A stretch of 8,164 nucleotides of DNA from assembly GCA_018609925.1 (NCBI GenBank), contig JAHEOG010000112.1:1-8164 (forward strand), given 5' to 3'. How positions within the stretch are numbered: the first letter of the stretch is position 1; every line of letters begins with the position of its first letter. Both the position numbers and the translations under genes were made by a program. Below, in pieces: positions 1 to 5,741 of the stretch. The notes below the pieces were generated by a model, which worked only from the letters and a program-made list of their open reading frames with translations, had not been told where the DNA came from and searched no databases. The stretch comes from Gammaproteobacteria bacterium. Lineage in GTDB: Bacteria; Pseudomonadota; Gammaproteobacteria; Thiohalorhabdales; Thiohalorhabdaceae.

Positions 1-371
1 CCGAGCGGGCCCTTGCCGAATTCGCCCGCTTCCATCTCCGGCACCTTTTCGATCAGGCGGATGTTAGCCAGCTGGTCCTGCGCGAGCTCCTGGATGCCGA
101 GTCGGAGCGGATCCGGACCCTGGCCGAGAAGGTGTACGGGGATAACTTCCAGCGGCTGGTTCAGCTGATCCGGCGCGGCCAGGAGGACGGCCTTTTCGCT
201 GCCGAGCACGACCCCGCTTTGGTGGCGCTTACCCTCGCAGGGGCCCAGCTCTTCTTCTTCCAGGCCCGCCATTTCCTCGCCCACATGCCAGAGGTGGATT
301 TTGCCGAGCGGCCCGAGGCCTTTGGGGAGGGGCTGCTGGACCTCCTCATGAAGGGGTTGAGGCCCCGGTGA
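1..371 (+). CDS. TetR/AcrR-family transcriptional regulator, C-terminal part (5' truncated by window edge)
   Basis: The frame is open from base 3 to a TGA at 369-371, giving the last 122 residues of a protein that begins outside the window; the GTG at 132 is an internal codon, not the start. The piece is almost entirely helical. It shows the usual layout of a TetR ligand-binding/dimerisation domain: a segment with LVLRELLDAESERI, then a helix with LVQLIRRGQEDGLF, then 'DPALVALTLAGAQLFFFQARHFL', ending in GEGLLDLLMKGL. The 'G-x2-DGLF...DP' pattern followed by a hydrophobic helix is common at the C-terminus of TetR repressors. The DNA-binding helix-turn-helix lies off the left edge and cannot be checked. 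It overlaps the next gene by 4 bases, so the two are probably cotranscribed and translationally coupled. Ligand and targets are unknown. Confidence 0.75.
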   Translation, partial: ERALAEFARFHLRHLFDQADVSQLVLRELLDAESERIRTLAEKVYGDNFQRLVQLIRRGQEDGLFAAEHDPALVALTLAGAQLFFFQARHFLAHMPEVDFAERPEAFGEGLLDLLMKGLRPR

Positions 372-802
372 TCGGCTTACGGGAGACTTCCGGGAAGGTC
401 TGGGGTGGCGCCAGCCTGCTCTGGTTGGCGGCGATTGCCGGCCACCGCCACCTGCCTTCGTGGCTCCTGGTGCCTTTGGCGGAGACGGGGCGGATGGGAC
501 CCATAGGGGCCTATGCTTTGCTGGGCATCCTCGGAGCGGGGGCATTGGCCCGCCTGCTTCCGGACTGGCCGCGCCCGCTATGGGGTAGCCTCACCTTGGT
601 ACTGGGAGCCCTGCTCGCGGCCCTGGACGAAATCCAACAGTTCGTCATCCCCGGGCACCAGGCCCAATTAGAGGACTGGCTAACCGCGGTGCTGGGCCTG
701 GCGTTGGCCGTTATTGTGGCCCGGATCGCTCGTGGGCGGCTGGCTTCGGCCTGGCTGGGGGCCACTCCGGCGGAAGGGGACGGCCCCGCTACGCCAGACT
801 GA
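368..802 (+). CDS. VanZ-like family small membrane protein
   Basis: This 144-residue protein starts at a GTG inside the GTGA overlap with the TetR stop codon; a GAGG lies about 7 bases upstream. Hydrophobic segments lie at about residues 11-24, 45-64, 70-86 and 105-120, giving up to four membrane spans. Between the last two is the signature of the VanZ-like family: DEIQQ at 87-91, then a basic/polar stretch and EDWLTAVLG at 102-110. The family is named after the teicoplanin-resistance accessory protein VanZ, but most bacterial members have no known function; resistance should not be inferred here. The hydrophilic tail (about 125-144, rich in Ala, Gly and Pro) is variable. Its last 14 bases overlap the convergent minus-strand gene that ends at 789. 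Pairing with a TetR regulator suggests envelope-stress or compound-responsive expression, which is inference. Confidence 0.75.
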   Translation: MIGLRETSGKVWGGASLLWLAAIAGHRHLPSWLLVPLAETGRMGPIGAYALLGILGAGALARLLPDWPRPLWGSLTLVLGALLAALDEIQQFVIPGHQAQLEDWLTAVLGLALAVIVARIARGRLASAWLGATPAEGDGPATPD

Positions 803-1298
803 GGTGGAGGTAGAGGCGCTCCCCCTCGGTATGGGCCCCGGTGATCCGGAGCCGGTCCCGCAGGGTTTGGGGGATCTTGCGGGCCCATTCGTGGCGGTCG
901 ATGGCCCCGTCCAGGTCGATTTGAATCCGCTCCCCCGCCACCGAGACCCCATCGATCTCGGCCATGGCGGAGCGGGCCAGGCCCCGGGCGAAGAAGGGCT
1001 CCGCTTCGGCGATGGTCAAGGGCAGGCTGCGCTTCGGATCGTCCGCCGCCGGTGCCTCGAGGACGAAGGTGACCCGAAAGGTGACCCACAGGCCCTTCTT
1101 CTTGAGCCCGGACAGTGCCAGTCGCTGATCGGGGGCCACCTGCAGGCGAAGGTCCCGGACACTGGGATCCGCGGCCATCTTTCGCGCCAGGCCGTCCAGA
1201 AGCGATTGAGGAACGGGGACCTGGAAGCCTTCCTGGGCCAGCTTCCAGCCCCATTGCGATGCCTTGACCAGGCCCTTGCGCCAGATTCGACTCGCCAT
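789..1298 (-). CDS. Conserved-looking hypothetical protein, possibly lipid-binding fold
   Basis: I do not recognise this 169-residue protein. I chose the ATG at 1298 because AGGGAG lies 4 bases upstream; a GTG at 1319 would add seven residues. There is no signal peptide and no membrane span. The N-terminus is amphipathic and Trp/Lys-rich (ASRIWRKGLVKASQWGWKL). After a helical stretch (LLDGLARKMA) the middle has alternating hydrophobic/polar strands: VRDLRLQVAPDQRLALSG, then LWVTFRVTFVLEA. Later come 'EAEPFFARGLARSAMAEIDG', 'RIQIDLDGAI' and 'RLRITGAHTEGERLYLHLSL'. This pattern of paired strands is reminiscent of small phospholipid-binding beta-sandwich proteins such as the DUF2993/LmeA type, but that is a visual impression only. 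It is preferred over overlapping frames on both strands because its composition is balanced. It diverges from lgt and is tail to tail with the vanZ-like gene. Confidence 0.6.
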   Translation of the reverse strand: MASRIWRKGLVKASQWGWKLAQEGFQVPVPQSLLDGLARKMAADPSVRDLRLQVAPDQRLALSGLKKKGLWVTFRVTFVLEAPAADDPKRSLPLTIAEAEPFFARGLARSAMAEIDGVSVAGERIQIDLDGAIDRHEWARKIPQTLRDRLRITGAHTEGERLYLHLSLA

Positions 1299-1330
1299 GG
1301 TGCTCCCTAGCTGCTGCACCGCTGAGAAGG

Positions 1331-1349
1331 GCCACGAGGGTATCGTGGC
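1331..1349. promoter_or_regulatory. Perfect 7-bp inverted repeat in the hypothetical/lgt divergent gap
   Basis: GCCACGA (1331-1337) and TCGTGGC (1343-1349) are exact reverse complements separated by GGGTA. The repeat sits centrally in the 87-base divergent space between the minus-strand hypothetical gene and lgt, where promoters for both must lie unless they are internal to genes. It could be a repressor operator or an mRNA hairpin. Neither side is followed by a T-run, so a terminator is unlikely. I see no convincing -35/-10 pair on either strand. Confidence 0.4.
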
Positions 1350-1385
1350 GACACCGCCTACCCAATCCTACCGGAAGGAGCCGGG

Positions 1386-2192
1386 GTGCTGGTCTATCCC
1401 GAGATTGACCCCATCGCCCTGACGGTAGGACCGGTCCAGGTCCACTGGTACGGGATCATGTACCTCCTGGGCTTCGGCATCGGGTGGGGCTTTTTGCTTT
1501 GCCGGCGCGGGACCCTGGGGCTTAGCCCGGAGGGTGTCGGCGATCTGGTCTTCGCGGCCATTATCGGGGTGATTGCCGGGGGAAGGCTCGGCTACGTCCT
1601 CTTCTACCAGCCGGGATACTACCTGCAGCGCCCCCTGGAGATCGCCGCCGTATGGGATGGCGGCATGTCCTTTCACGGGGGGCTGGTTGGGCTGGTGCTG
1701 GCGGGCGTCTGGTTTGCCCGCTGGCGGGGTCTCCGGTTGCTCGATCTGGCGGATCAGCTGAGCCGGATCGCCCCGGTGGGGCTGGGACTCGGCCGAATCG
1801 GCAACTTCATCAACGGGGAGCTCTGGGGGCGCCCCGCCGATCCGGAATTGCCCTGGGCGATGGTCTTCCCCCACGTGGACAGCCTCCCCCGGCACCCCTC
1901 CCAGCTCTACGAGGCCCTCCTGGAAGGCCTTGTCCTGTTCCTGCTGGTTTGGCTTGGGGGCAGGCGCCTCCACCGTTGTGGGCAGACCTTCGGCCTGTTC
2001 CTGGCGGGCTACGGGGCCATCCGTTTCGCCGTCGAGTACTTCCGCGCCCCGGATCCCCAGCTGGGCCTTCTGGTGGCGGGGCTCTCCATGGGCCAGCTCC
2101 TCTCGGTACCCCTGGTTGGGATCGGGCTGTGGCTGCTCTGGCGCGGAGGCGATCCGGCTCGGCAGGAAGGGCATCCCTCCAGCTCCCCCTGA
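1386..2192 (+). CDS. lgt: Prolipoprotein diacylglyceryl transferase
   Basis: Lgt is an inner-membrane enzyme that transfers diacylglycerol from phosphatidylglycerol to the lipobox cysteine of prolipoproteins, the first step of lipoprotein maturation before LspA and Lnt. At 268 residues it has normal family length. Visible signatures are HWYG (20-23), DGGMSFHGG (91-99, with the conserved His97), the Lgt hallmark GRIGNFINGELWGRP (136-150), HPSQLYEA (170-177) and GYGAIRFAVEYFR (208-220, with the conserved Arg/Glu). Seven or so hydrophobic segments fit the multi-span topology. The GTG start at 1386 is supported by GGAAGGAG at 1373-1380, five bases upstream. It is divergent from the hypothetical gene and converges on the aspartase-family gene 8 bases beyond its stop. 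thyA, the frequent lgt partner, is not downstream. Confidence 0.97.
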   Translation: MLVYPEIDPIALTVGPVQVHWYGIMYLLGFGIGWGFLLCRRGTLGLSPEGVGDLVFAAIIGVIAGGRLGYVLFYQPGYYLQRPLEIAAVWDGGMSFHGGLVGLVLAGVWFARWRGLRLLDLADQLSRIAPVGLGLGRIGNFINGELWGRPADPELPWAMVFPHVDSLPRHPSQLYEALLEGLVLFLLVWLGGRRLHRCGQTFGLFLAGYGAIRFAVEYFRAPDPQLGLLVAGLSMGQLLSVPLVGIGLWLLWRGGDPARQEGHPSSSP

Positions 2193-2201
2193 AGGGGGGC
2201 T
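2181..2201. terminator. GC-rich hairpin spanning both convergent stop codons
   Basis: AGC (2181-2183) plus CCCCC (2185-2189) pairs with GGGGG (2194-2198) plus GCT (2199-2201), leaving one bulged T and a TGAA loop that contains part of the lgt stop codon. The stop codons of lgt (2190-2192) and the convergent lyase gene (2200-2202) both lie within or touch the stem. Position and near-symmetry suggest a shared bidirectional terminator or transcript 3'-end stabiliser. No clear U-tract follows on either strand, so intrinsic termination would be weak. Confidence 0.4.
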
Positions 2202-3603
2202 AGCTTCCCTCCGGGGTCCGTCCCGTGCGGGCGGCCTCCTCAACCATGCGCTCGAACTGGGACCGGGACAGGAGCCCGCGCTCCGCGACCACCTCGGCGA
2301 TGCTCCGGCCCGATCGCTCCGCTTCCTTGGCGATCTCCGCAGCGCGATCGTAGCCGATGGCCCGGTTGAGCAGCGTTGCCAATGCCACGCTGGTGAGCGT
2401 GAGCTCCCGGCAGCGCTCGCGGTCGGCGCTCATCCCCCGCAGGCTCCGCTCGTTGGCGGCCTGTAGGGCTGCCGTTGCCCACTCCACGGCGTCGAATAGG
2501 GCCGAGCCGAGTGCCGGCATCATCACGTTGAGCTCCAGCTGACCCGCCTGGGCCATGGCCTGGACGGCGTGATCCTGGCCCTGCACCTGGAAGAGGGTTT
2601 GATTGAGCATCTCGAACATCACCGGGTTGACTTTGCCGGGCATAATCGACGATCCCGGCTGGACCGCCGGTAGCCGGATCTCCCCCAGCCCGGTCCGGGG
2701 CCCGCTGGCCAGCAGGCGGATGTCGTTGCTGACGCGCGTCAGCTCGTTGGCCACTTCCCGAAGCTGCCCGGAGAACCGCGTCAGGTCCGACATGGACTGC
2801 ATGGCGGCGGCCGCGTCGGGATGGGGCGAGATGGTGCGACCCGTCAGCCGGCTGAGCTCCTTCGCCACCGCTTGGGGATAGCCCTCCGGGGTGCCCAGGC
2901 CGGTGCCCGCGGCCGAGCCCCCCAAGCCGATCCGGTGCATAGGGGCCGCTGCTTCCTCCAGGCGATGGGCATGCTCGTGGACGGTGAAGGCGTAGGCCCC
3001 GAATTCTCGTCCCAGGGTGGTGGGGACCGCGTCCTGCAGGTGGGTCCGCCCGCTCTTGATGGTCTCCCCCTCGCTTTCTGCGAAGGCGGCCAAAGCGTCG
3101 CCCGCCGCTGTGAGCGCCGCGCAGAGCCGCGGCAGCTTGGCCAGCAGGGCCAGACGGATCGCGGTGGGGACCACATCGTTGGTGCTCTGCGAGCGGTTCA
3201 CGTGGTCGTTGGGGTGGACGGGATCGTAGTGCCCGAGTGCGCCGCCCAGCTCCCGGTTCGCCAGATTGGCGAGGACCTCGTTGGCGTTCATGTTGTGGCT
3301 GGTCCCAGCGCCCGCCTGGAACCGGTCCACCACGAACTGGTCCCGGTGGTCCCCCGCCAGGATCCGGTCGCAGGCGGCGCGGATGGCCTCGGCCCGGCGC
3401 TGGTCCAGGGAACCGAGCTGCTGGTTGGCTGCCGCAGCCGCTCGCTTGATCTGCACCGTGGCCACGACGAAATCGGGGTCGGGGCCGCGCCCGGAGATGG
3501 GGAAATTCGCCAGGGCACGGGCGGTCTGGGCCCCGTAAAGGGCCTCGCCAGGGACTTCGAAGGCGCCGAGGGTGTCGGTCTCCGTCCGGGTTGGGCCGGT
3601 CAC
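2200..3603 (-). CDS. Aspartate ammonia-lyase / class II fumarase family enzyme (aspartase-like)
   Basis: A 467-residue cytoplasmic lyase of the aspartase/fumarase superfamily, which is homotetrameric and catalyses reversible addition to fumarate (ammonia for aspartase, water for fumarase). Family positions line up almost exactly with the numbering used for characterised members: Thr101-Ser102-x-Asn104, Ser140-Thr141-Asn142, Thr187-His188, and the catalytic mobile loop GSSIMPGKVNP at 317-327 (Ser318, Lys324, Asn326). Several diagnostic spots favour aspartase over FumC: QSTND rather than QSSND, AGAGTSxNMNANEVLAN, AGQLELNVMMP, and EVVAERGLLS in the C-terminal domain. Fumarase-like touches (HPNDHVN, IGYDRAAEIAKEA) remain, so aspA versus fumC is not settled. 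The GTG start at 3603 has GGGAGG eight bases upstream, and a promoter-like sequence lies at 3643-3670. It lies downstream of the lipid cluster on the same strand but probably has its own promoter. Confidence 0.9.
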   Translation of the reverse strand: MTGPTRTETDTLGAFEVPGEALYGAQTARALANFPISGRGPDPDFVVATVQIKRAAAAANQQLGSLDQRRAEAIRAACDRILAGDHRDQFVVDRFQAGAGTSHNMNANEVLANLANRELGGALGHYDPVHPNDHVNRSQSTNDVVPTAIRLALLAKLPRLCAALTAAGDALAAFAESEGETIKSGRTHLQDAVPTTLGREFGAYAFTVHEHAHRLEEAAAPMHRIGLGGSAAGTGLGTPEGYPQAVAKELSRLTGRTISPHPDAAAAMQSMSDLTRFSGQLREVANELTRVSNDIRLLASGPRTGLGEIRLPAVQPGSSIMPGKVNPVMFEMLNQTLFQVQGQDHAVQAMAQAGQLELNVMMPALGSALFDAVEWATAALQAANERSLRGMSADRERCRELTLTSVALATLLNRAIGYDRAAEIAKEAERSGRSIAEVVAERGLLSRSQFERMVEEAARTGRTPEGS

Positions 3604-3642
3604 GGGAAGCGCCTCCCGGCAGGTGGCTTCAGAGGAGCCATC

Positions 3643-3670
3643 ATTGTAGGTGCGGGGGAAGGAGCCGCAA
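3643..3670 (-). promoter_or_regulatory. Putative sigma-70 promoter for the aspartase-like gene
   Basis: On the minus strand TTGCGG (3670-3665) and TACAAT (3648-3643) are 16 bases apart. TACAAT differs from the consensus -10 by one base; the -35 matches three of six. A start near 3636 would leave a leader of about 33 bases before the GTG at 3603. This AT-richer spot stands out in the otherwise GC-rich 87-base gap after the flavoprotein gene. Confidence 0.4.
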
Positions 3671-3690
3671 AGGCGGGGGCCGGACCGGGC

Positions 3691-4845
3691 TCAGGAGGCT
3701 GCCGCCTCGGGGTCGAACAGGAAGACCCGGCCGAACACCCAATCCCGGCGCAGGCGGTTACTGCGGCACACCCACTCCACGAGGCGGGACTGCCATCGCT
3801 CGGGGAGCCAAGCGGTGGGATCGAAGACCGGCGCCTGCTGAGGACCGTAGCGCTCCGTCAAACGGCTCCCGTATTCCGTCAGGGTCTGGCCGATGGCCTC
3901 GCCGGGGTCCAGGGCATTGCGGGCCACCGCGGCCGCATCGCGGGCGCTCTCCACGGCCGGCCGGATTCCCTCCCCGGAGTAGTGGCGGGCCAGCCCGGCC
4001 GCATCGCCAACCAGCAGGAACCGCTCGCCGTGGGCCTGCACGGGTACGTGATCGTAGATCTTGTAGGGGTGGCCCTTGAACTTGGTTAGCTGGGCCTCCA
4101 GATCGGGACTCAGCCGGCCCAGGTCCCGGAGCTGCTCCAGGAAGCGGGGATGGGCATCGCGGATGCGAGGGTCCCCGAGGCGGCCGATGCCAATGTTCAG
4201 GAAGTCCCCCTTGGTGAAATACCAGGCATAGCCCCGGAAATCGGGCTCCAGGAAGAGCTCCGGCACTTCGTAGTAAGGGGTATGGGCTCGGATGGTGTCC
4301 GCCCCTACGCGGGTCTCGCTCTCCAGGGTGACCACCATCCGCTCCTCGCTGCGGTGCTCCACGAGCTTGCGCCGGATGGGGTCCTTGGAGCCGCCGGCCC
4401 CGATGGCAAGGGGCGCCCGGTAGGTACTCCCTCCCCGGGTGGTGACGGTACAGCCGCCGTCGTCCGTGGCCACCTCCTTGACATCCTCATTGACGAAGCG
4501 GGCTCCGGCCTCACGGGCCCGCTCCAGGAGGAAGTGGTCGAACTCGGCGCGGATGATCCCGTAGCTGATGGGACGGACGTAATCGGTCCGGCACGGGCGG
4601 TTGCCCACCCACAGGATGACCGAGGTGAAGGCGGAGAAGGTATTGGGGTAATCCTGGGGGTCCAGCTCTAAAGCGTCCAGGATCTGGGGGGTGATCCACC
4701 CGGCGCAGAGCTTGACACGGGGAAAATCGGCTCCGTCCAAGAGGAGGACGTCCACGCCCGAACGGGCGAGGTCCCAGGCGGTCGTGGAGCCCCCCGGACC
4801 CCCGCCGATAACCAGGACGTCCGCATCGAATCCGGCGTTAGCCAT
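3691..4845 (-). CDS. Geranylgeranyl-reductase-like FAD-dependent oxidoreductase
   Basis: A 384-residue flavoprotein. The N-terminal Rossmann FAD motif is VIGGGPGGSTTAWDLA (about 12-27), followed by an acidic strand end (LLLDGAD) and FPRVKLCAGWITP (41-53), a form of the PRxKxCGG segment of geranylgeranyl-reductase-family enzymes. GYAWYFTKGDFLNIGIG (205-221) matches the family's YxWxFPKGDxxNxGxG substrate-domain motif. LLVGDAAGLARHYSGEGI (277-294) is the second FAD-binding GD motif. The family reduces double bonds in isoprenoid chains (BchP/ChlP in chlorophyll synthesis, archaeal lipid saturases); many bacterial members are uncharacterised. The start ATG at 4845 lies in an 8-base overlap (ATGGCTAA) with the methyltransferase stop codon, and AGGGAGG sits just upstream, so the two proteins are almost certainly made together. 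A role in reducing the methyltransferase's lipid product is inference. No membrane span is seen. Confidence 0.85.
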   Translation of the reverse strand: MANAGFDADVLVIGGGPGGSTTAWDLARSGVDVLLLDGADFPRVKLCAGWITPQILDALELDPQDYPNTFSAFTSVILWVGNRPCRTDYVRPISYGIIRAEFDHFLLERAREAGARFVNEDVKEVATDDGGCTVTTRGGSTYRAPLAIGAGGSKDPIRRKLVEHRSEERMVVTLESETRVGADTIRAHTPYYEVPELFLEPDFRGYAWYFTKGDFLNIGIGRLGDPRIRDAHPRFLEQLRDLGRLSPDLEAQLTKFKGHPYKIYDHVPVQAHGERFLLVGDAAGLARHYSGEGIRPAVESARDAAAVARNALDPGEAIGQTLTEYGSRLTERYGPQQAPVFDPTAWLPERWQSRLVEWVCRSNRLRRDWVFGRVFLFDPEAAAS

Positions 4846-5731
4846 GGGCCTCCCTTTGGGCTGGGGACGGGGAGGGCACCCGATCCCCTCGCTTACTTAC
4901 TTGAACTTGGTGGAAGGAGGCCCGGCCTTCCTCGAACAAGAGGCTCGTCATGGCCAGTCGGAAGAGCCAGGCCCGGTACGTGGGCTCGTCCACCTGCGCC
5001 AGACAGGCATCGCGGTTGCGACGGAGCTCCTTAACCCAAGCCCCCGCTGTCTGGGCGTAGTGAGTCCGTAAGTTCTCCACATCCTGAACCTCGAGCCCGT
5101 TGTCCTCAAGCTGGTGGACGAAGGCGGTCAGAGAAGGCGGGGCGCCGTCGGGGAAGACCTGAGCCAGGGCCCCGGTACCGATGGGGTCGGGCTGGCCTTC
5201 CTGGGCTCGCTCCCGGCCCTCCAGGAGCAAGATCCCGCCGTCGTTGAGCAGGCCCCGAAGGGATCGGAAACGCTCGGCGAGATCCCGGTATCTGGCCCGT
5301 TCCAGCCATCCGTTGACCCCGATCCGGTCGTACCGGACCCGGTCCAGAAGGTCTCTGGGCTCGGCGCAGTCCACCCGGGCCTGTTCTTCCAGGCCCTCCC
5401 GTTGGATCCATCGGTTGGCGTAGCTGGCCTGGTCCTCGCTTTCGACTAGCCCGTAGGCTGTGACCCCGTATTCCCGGCAGGCATGGATTAGGAAGGAGCC
5501 CCAGCCGGCACCAACCTCCAGAAGGGTTTGGTAGGGGCGCAGCCGAAGCTTGCGGGCGCGGTGATCGTGTCCAGCCCGCTGGGCGTCCTCCAGGGGAATA
5601 CCACCCTCCCGGAAATAGCCGCAGGAGCTGGCCAGGGAGGGACCCAACAAGAGGGACAAGAAGCCGGAGTCCGGGGAGGAGCCGGGGCCTGGGGAATCGG
5701 CTCGCCTTGGCATGGCTTCGGGAAGCGGCAT
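4838..5731 (-). CDS. CFA-synthase-like SAM-dependent methyltransferase (catalytic domain only)
   Basis: A 297-residue class I methyltransferase of the cyclopropane-fatty-acyl-phospholipid synthase / mycolic-acid methyltransferase family, expected to act on lipid double bonds at the membrane surface. Visible: SSCGYF (35-40, the family YSCAYF motif with Cys37), PLEDAQ (46-51), SAM motif LLEVGAGWGSF (70-80), the DRI...WLE segment with Glu144, VFPDGAPPS (192-200), and LRTHYAQTAGAW (221-232, with Tyr225). The substrate-site HYDxGN motif is not recognisable. The His after the conserved Glu is Arg145, and LLHTIG reads LLLEGRE, so the usual His is Glu171. It lacks the N-terminal domain of full-length CFA synthases; that domain is encoded separately just upstream. 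Neither the ATG at 5731 nor that at 5713 has a good ribosome site. It overlaps the flavoprotein gene by 8 bases. Exact product is unknown. Confidence 0.82.
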   Translation of the reverse strand: MPLPEAMPRRADSPGPGSSPDSGFLSLLLGPSLASSCGYFREGGIPLEDAQRAGHDHRARKLRLRPYQTLLEVGAGWGSFLIHACREYGVTAYGLVESEDQASYANRWIQREGLEEQARVDCAEPRDLLDRVRYDRIGVNGWLERARYRDLAERFRSLRGLLNDGGILLLEGRERAQEGQPDPIGTGALAQVFPDGAPPSLTAFVHQLEDNGLEVQDVENLRTHYAQTAGAWVKELRRNRDACLAQVDEPTYRAWLFRLAMTSLLFEEGRASFHQVQVSKRGDRVPSPSPAQREAHG

Positions 5732-5741
5732 GGGACGGAGC

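Noticed and set aside
368..802. Glycopeptide-resistance role for the VanZ-like protein
   Set aside because: No other van genes are present and most VanZ-like proteins have no resistance function.
511..1365. Minus-strand open frame of 284 codons overlapping vanZ-like and hypothetical genes
   Set aside because: Translation is Gly/Arg/Pro-rich without recognisable structure; the frame at 789-1298 on the same strand has far better protein character.
1368..2243. Minus-strand open frame of 291 codons
   Set aside because: It is antisense to lgt across its whole length; the composition (Pro, Gln, Glu and Arg rich) reflects the complement of a membrane protein gene.
3667..3686. CCGC-CTTT-GCGG hairpin after the flavoprotein gene as a terminator
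   Set aside because: Four-pair stem, no U-tract, and it overlaps the better-supported promoter-like sequence.
2821..4089. Long plus-strand open frame of 422 codons
   Set aside because: It is antisense to the aspartase-like and flavoprotein genes, both firmly identified, and its translation is low-complexity Gly/Ala/Arg/Val without motifs: a GC-rich antisense artefact.
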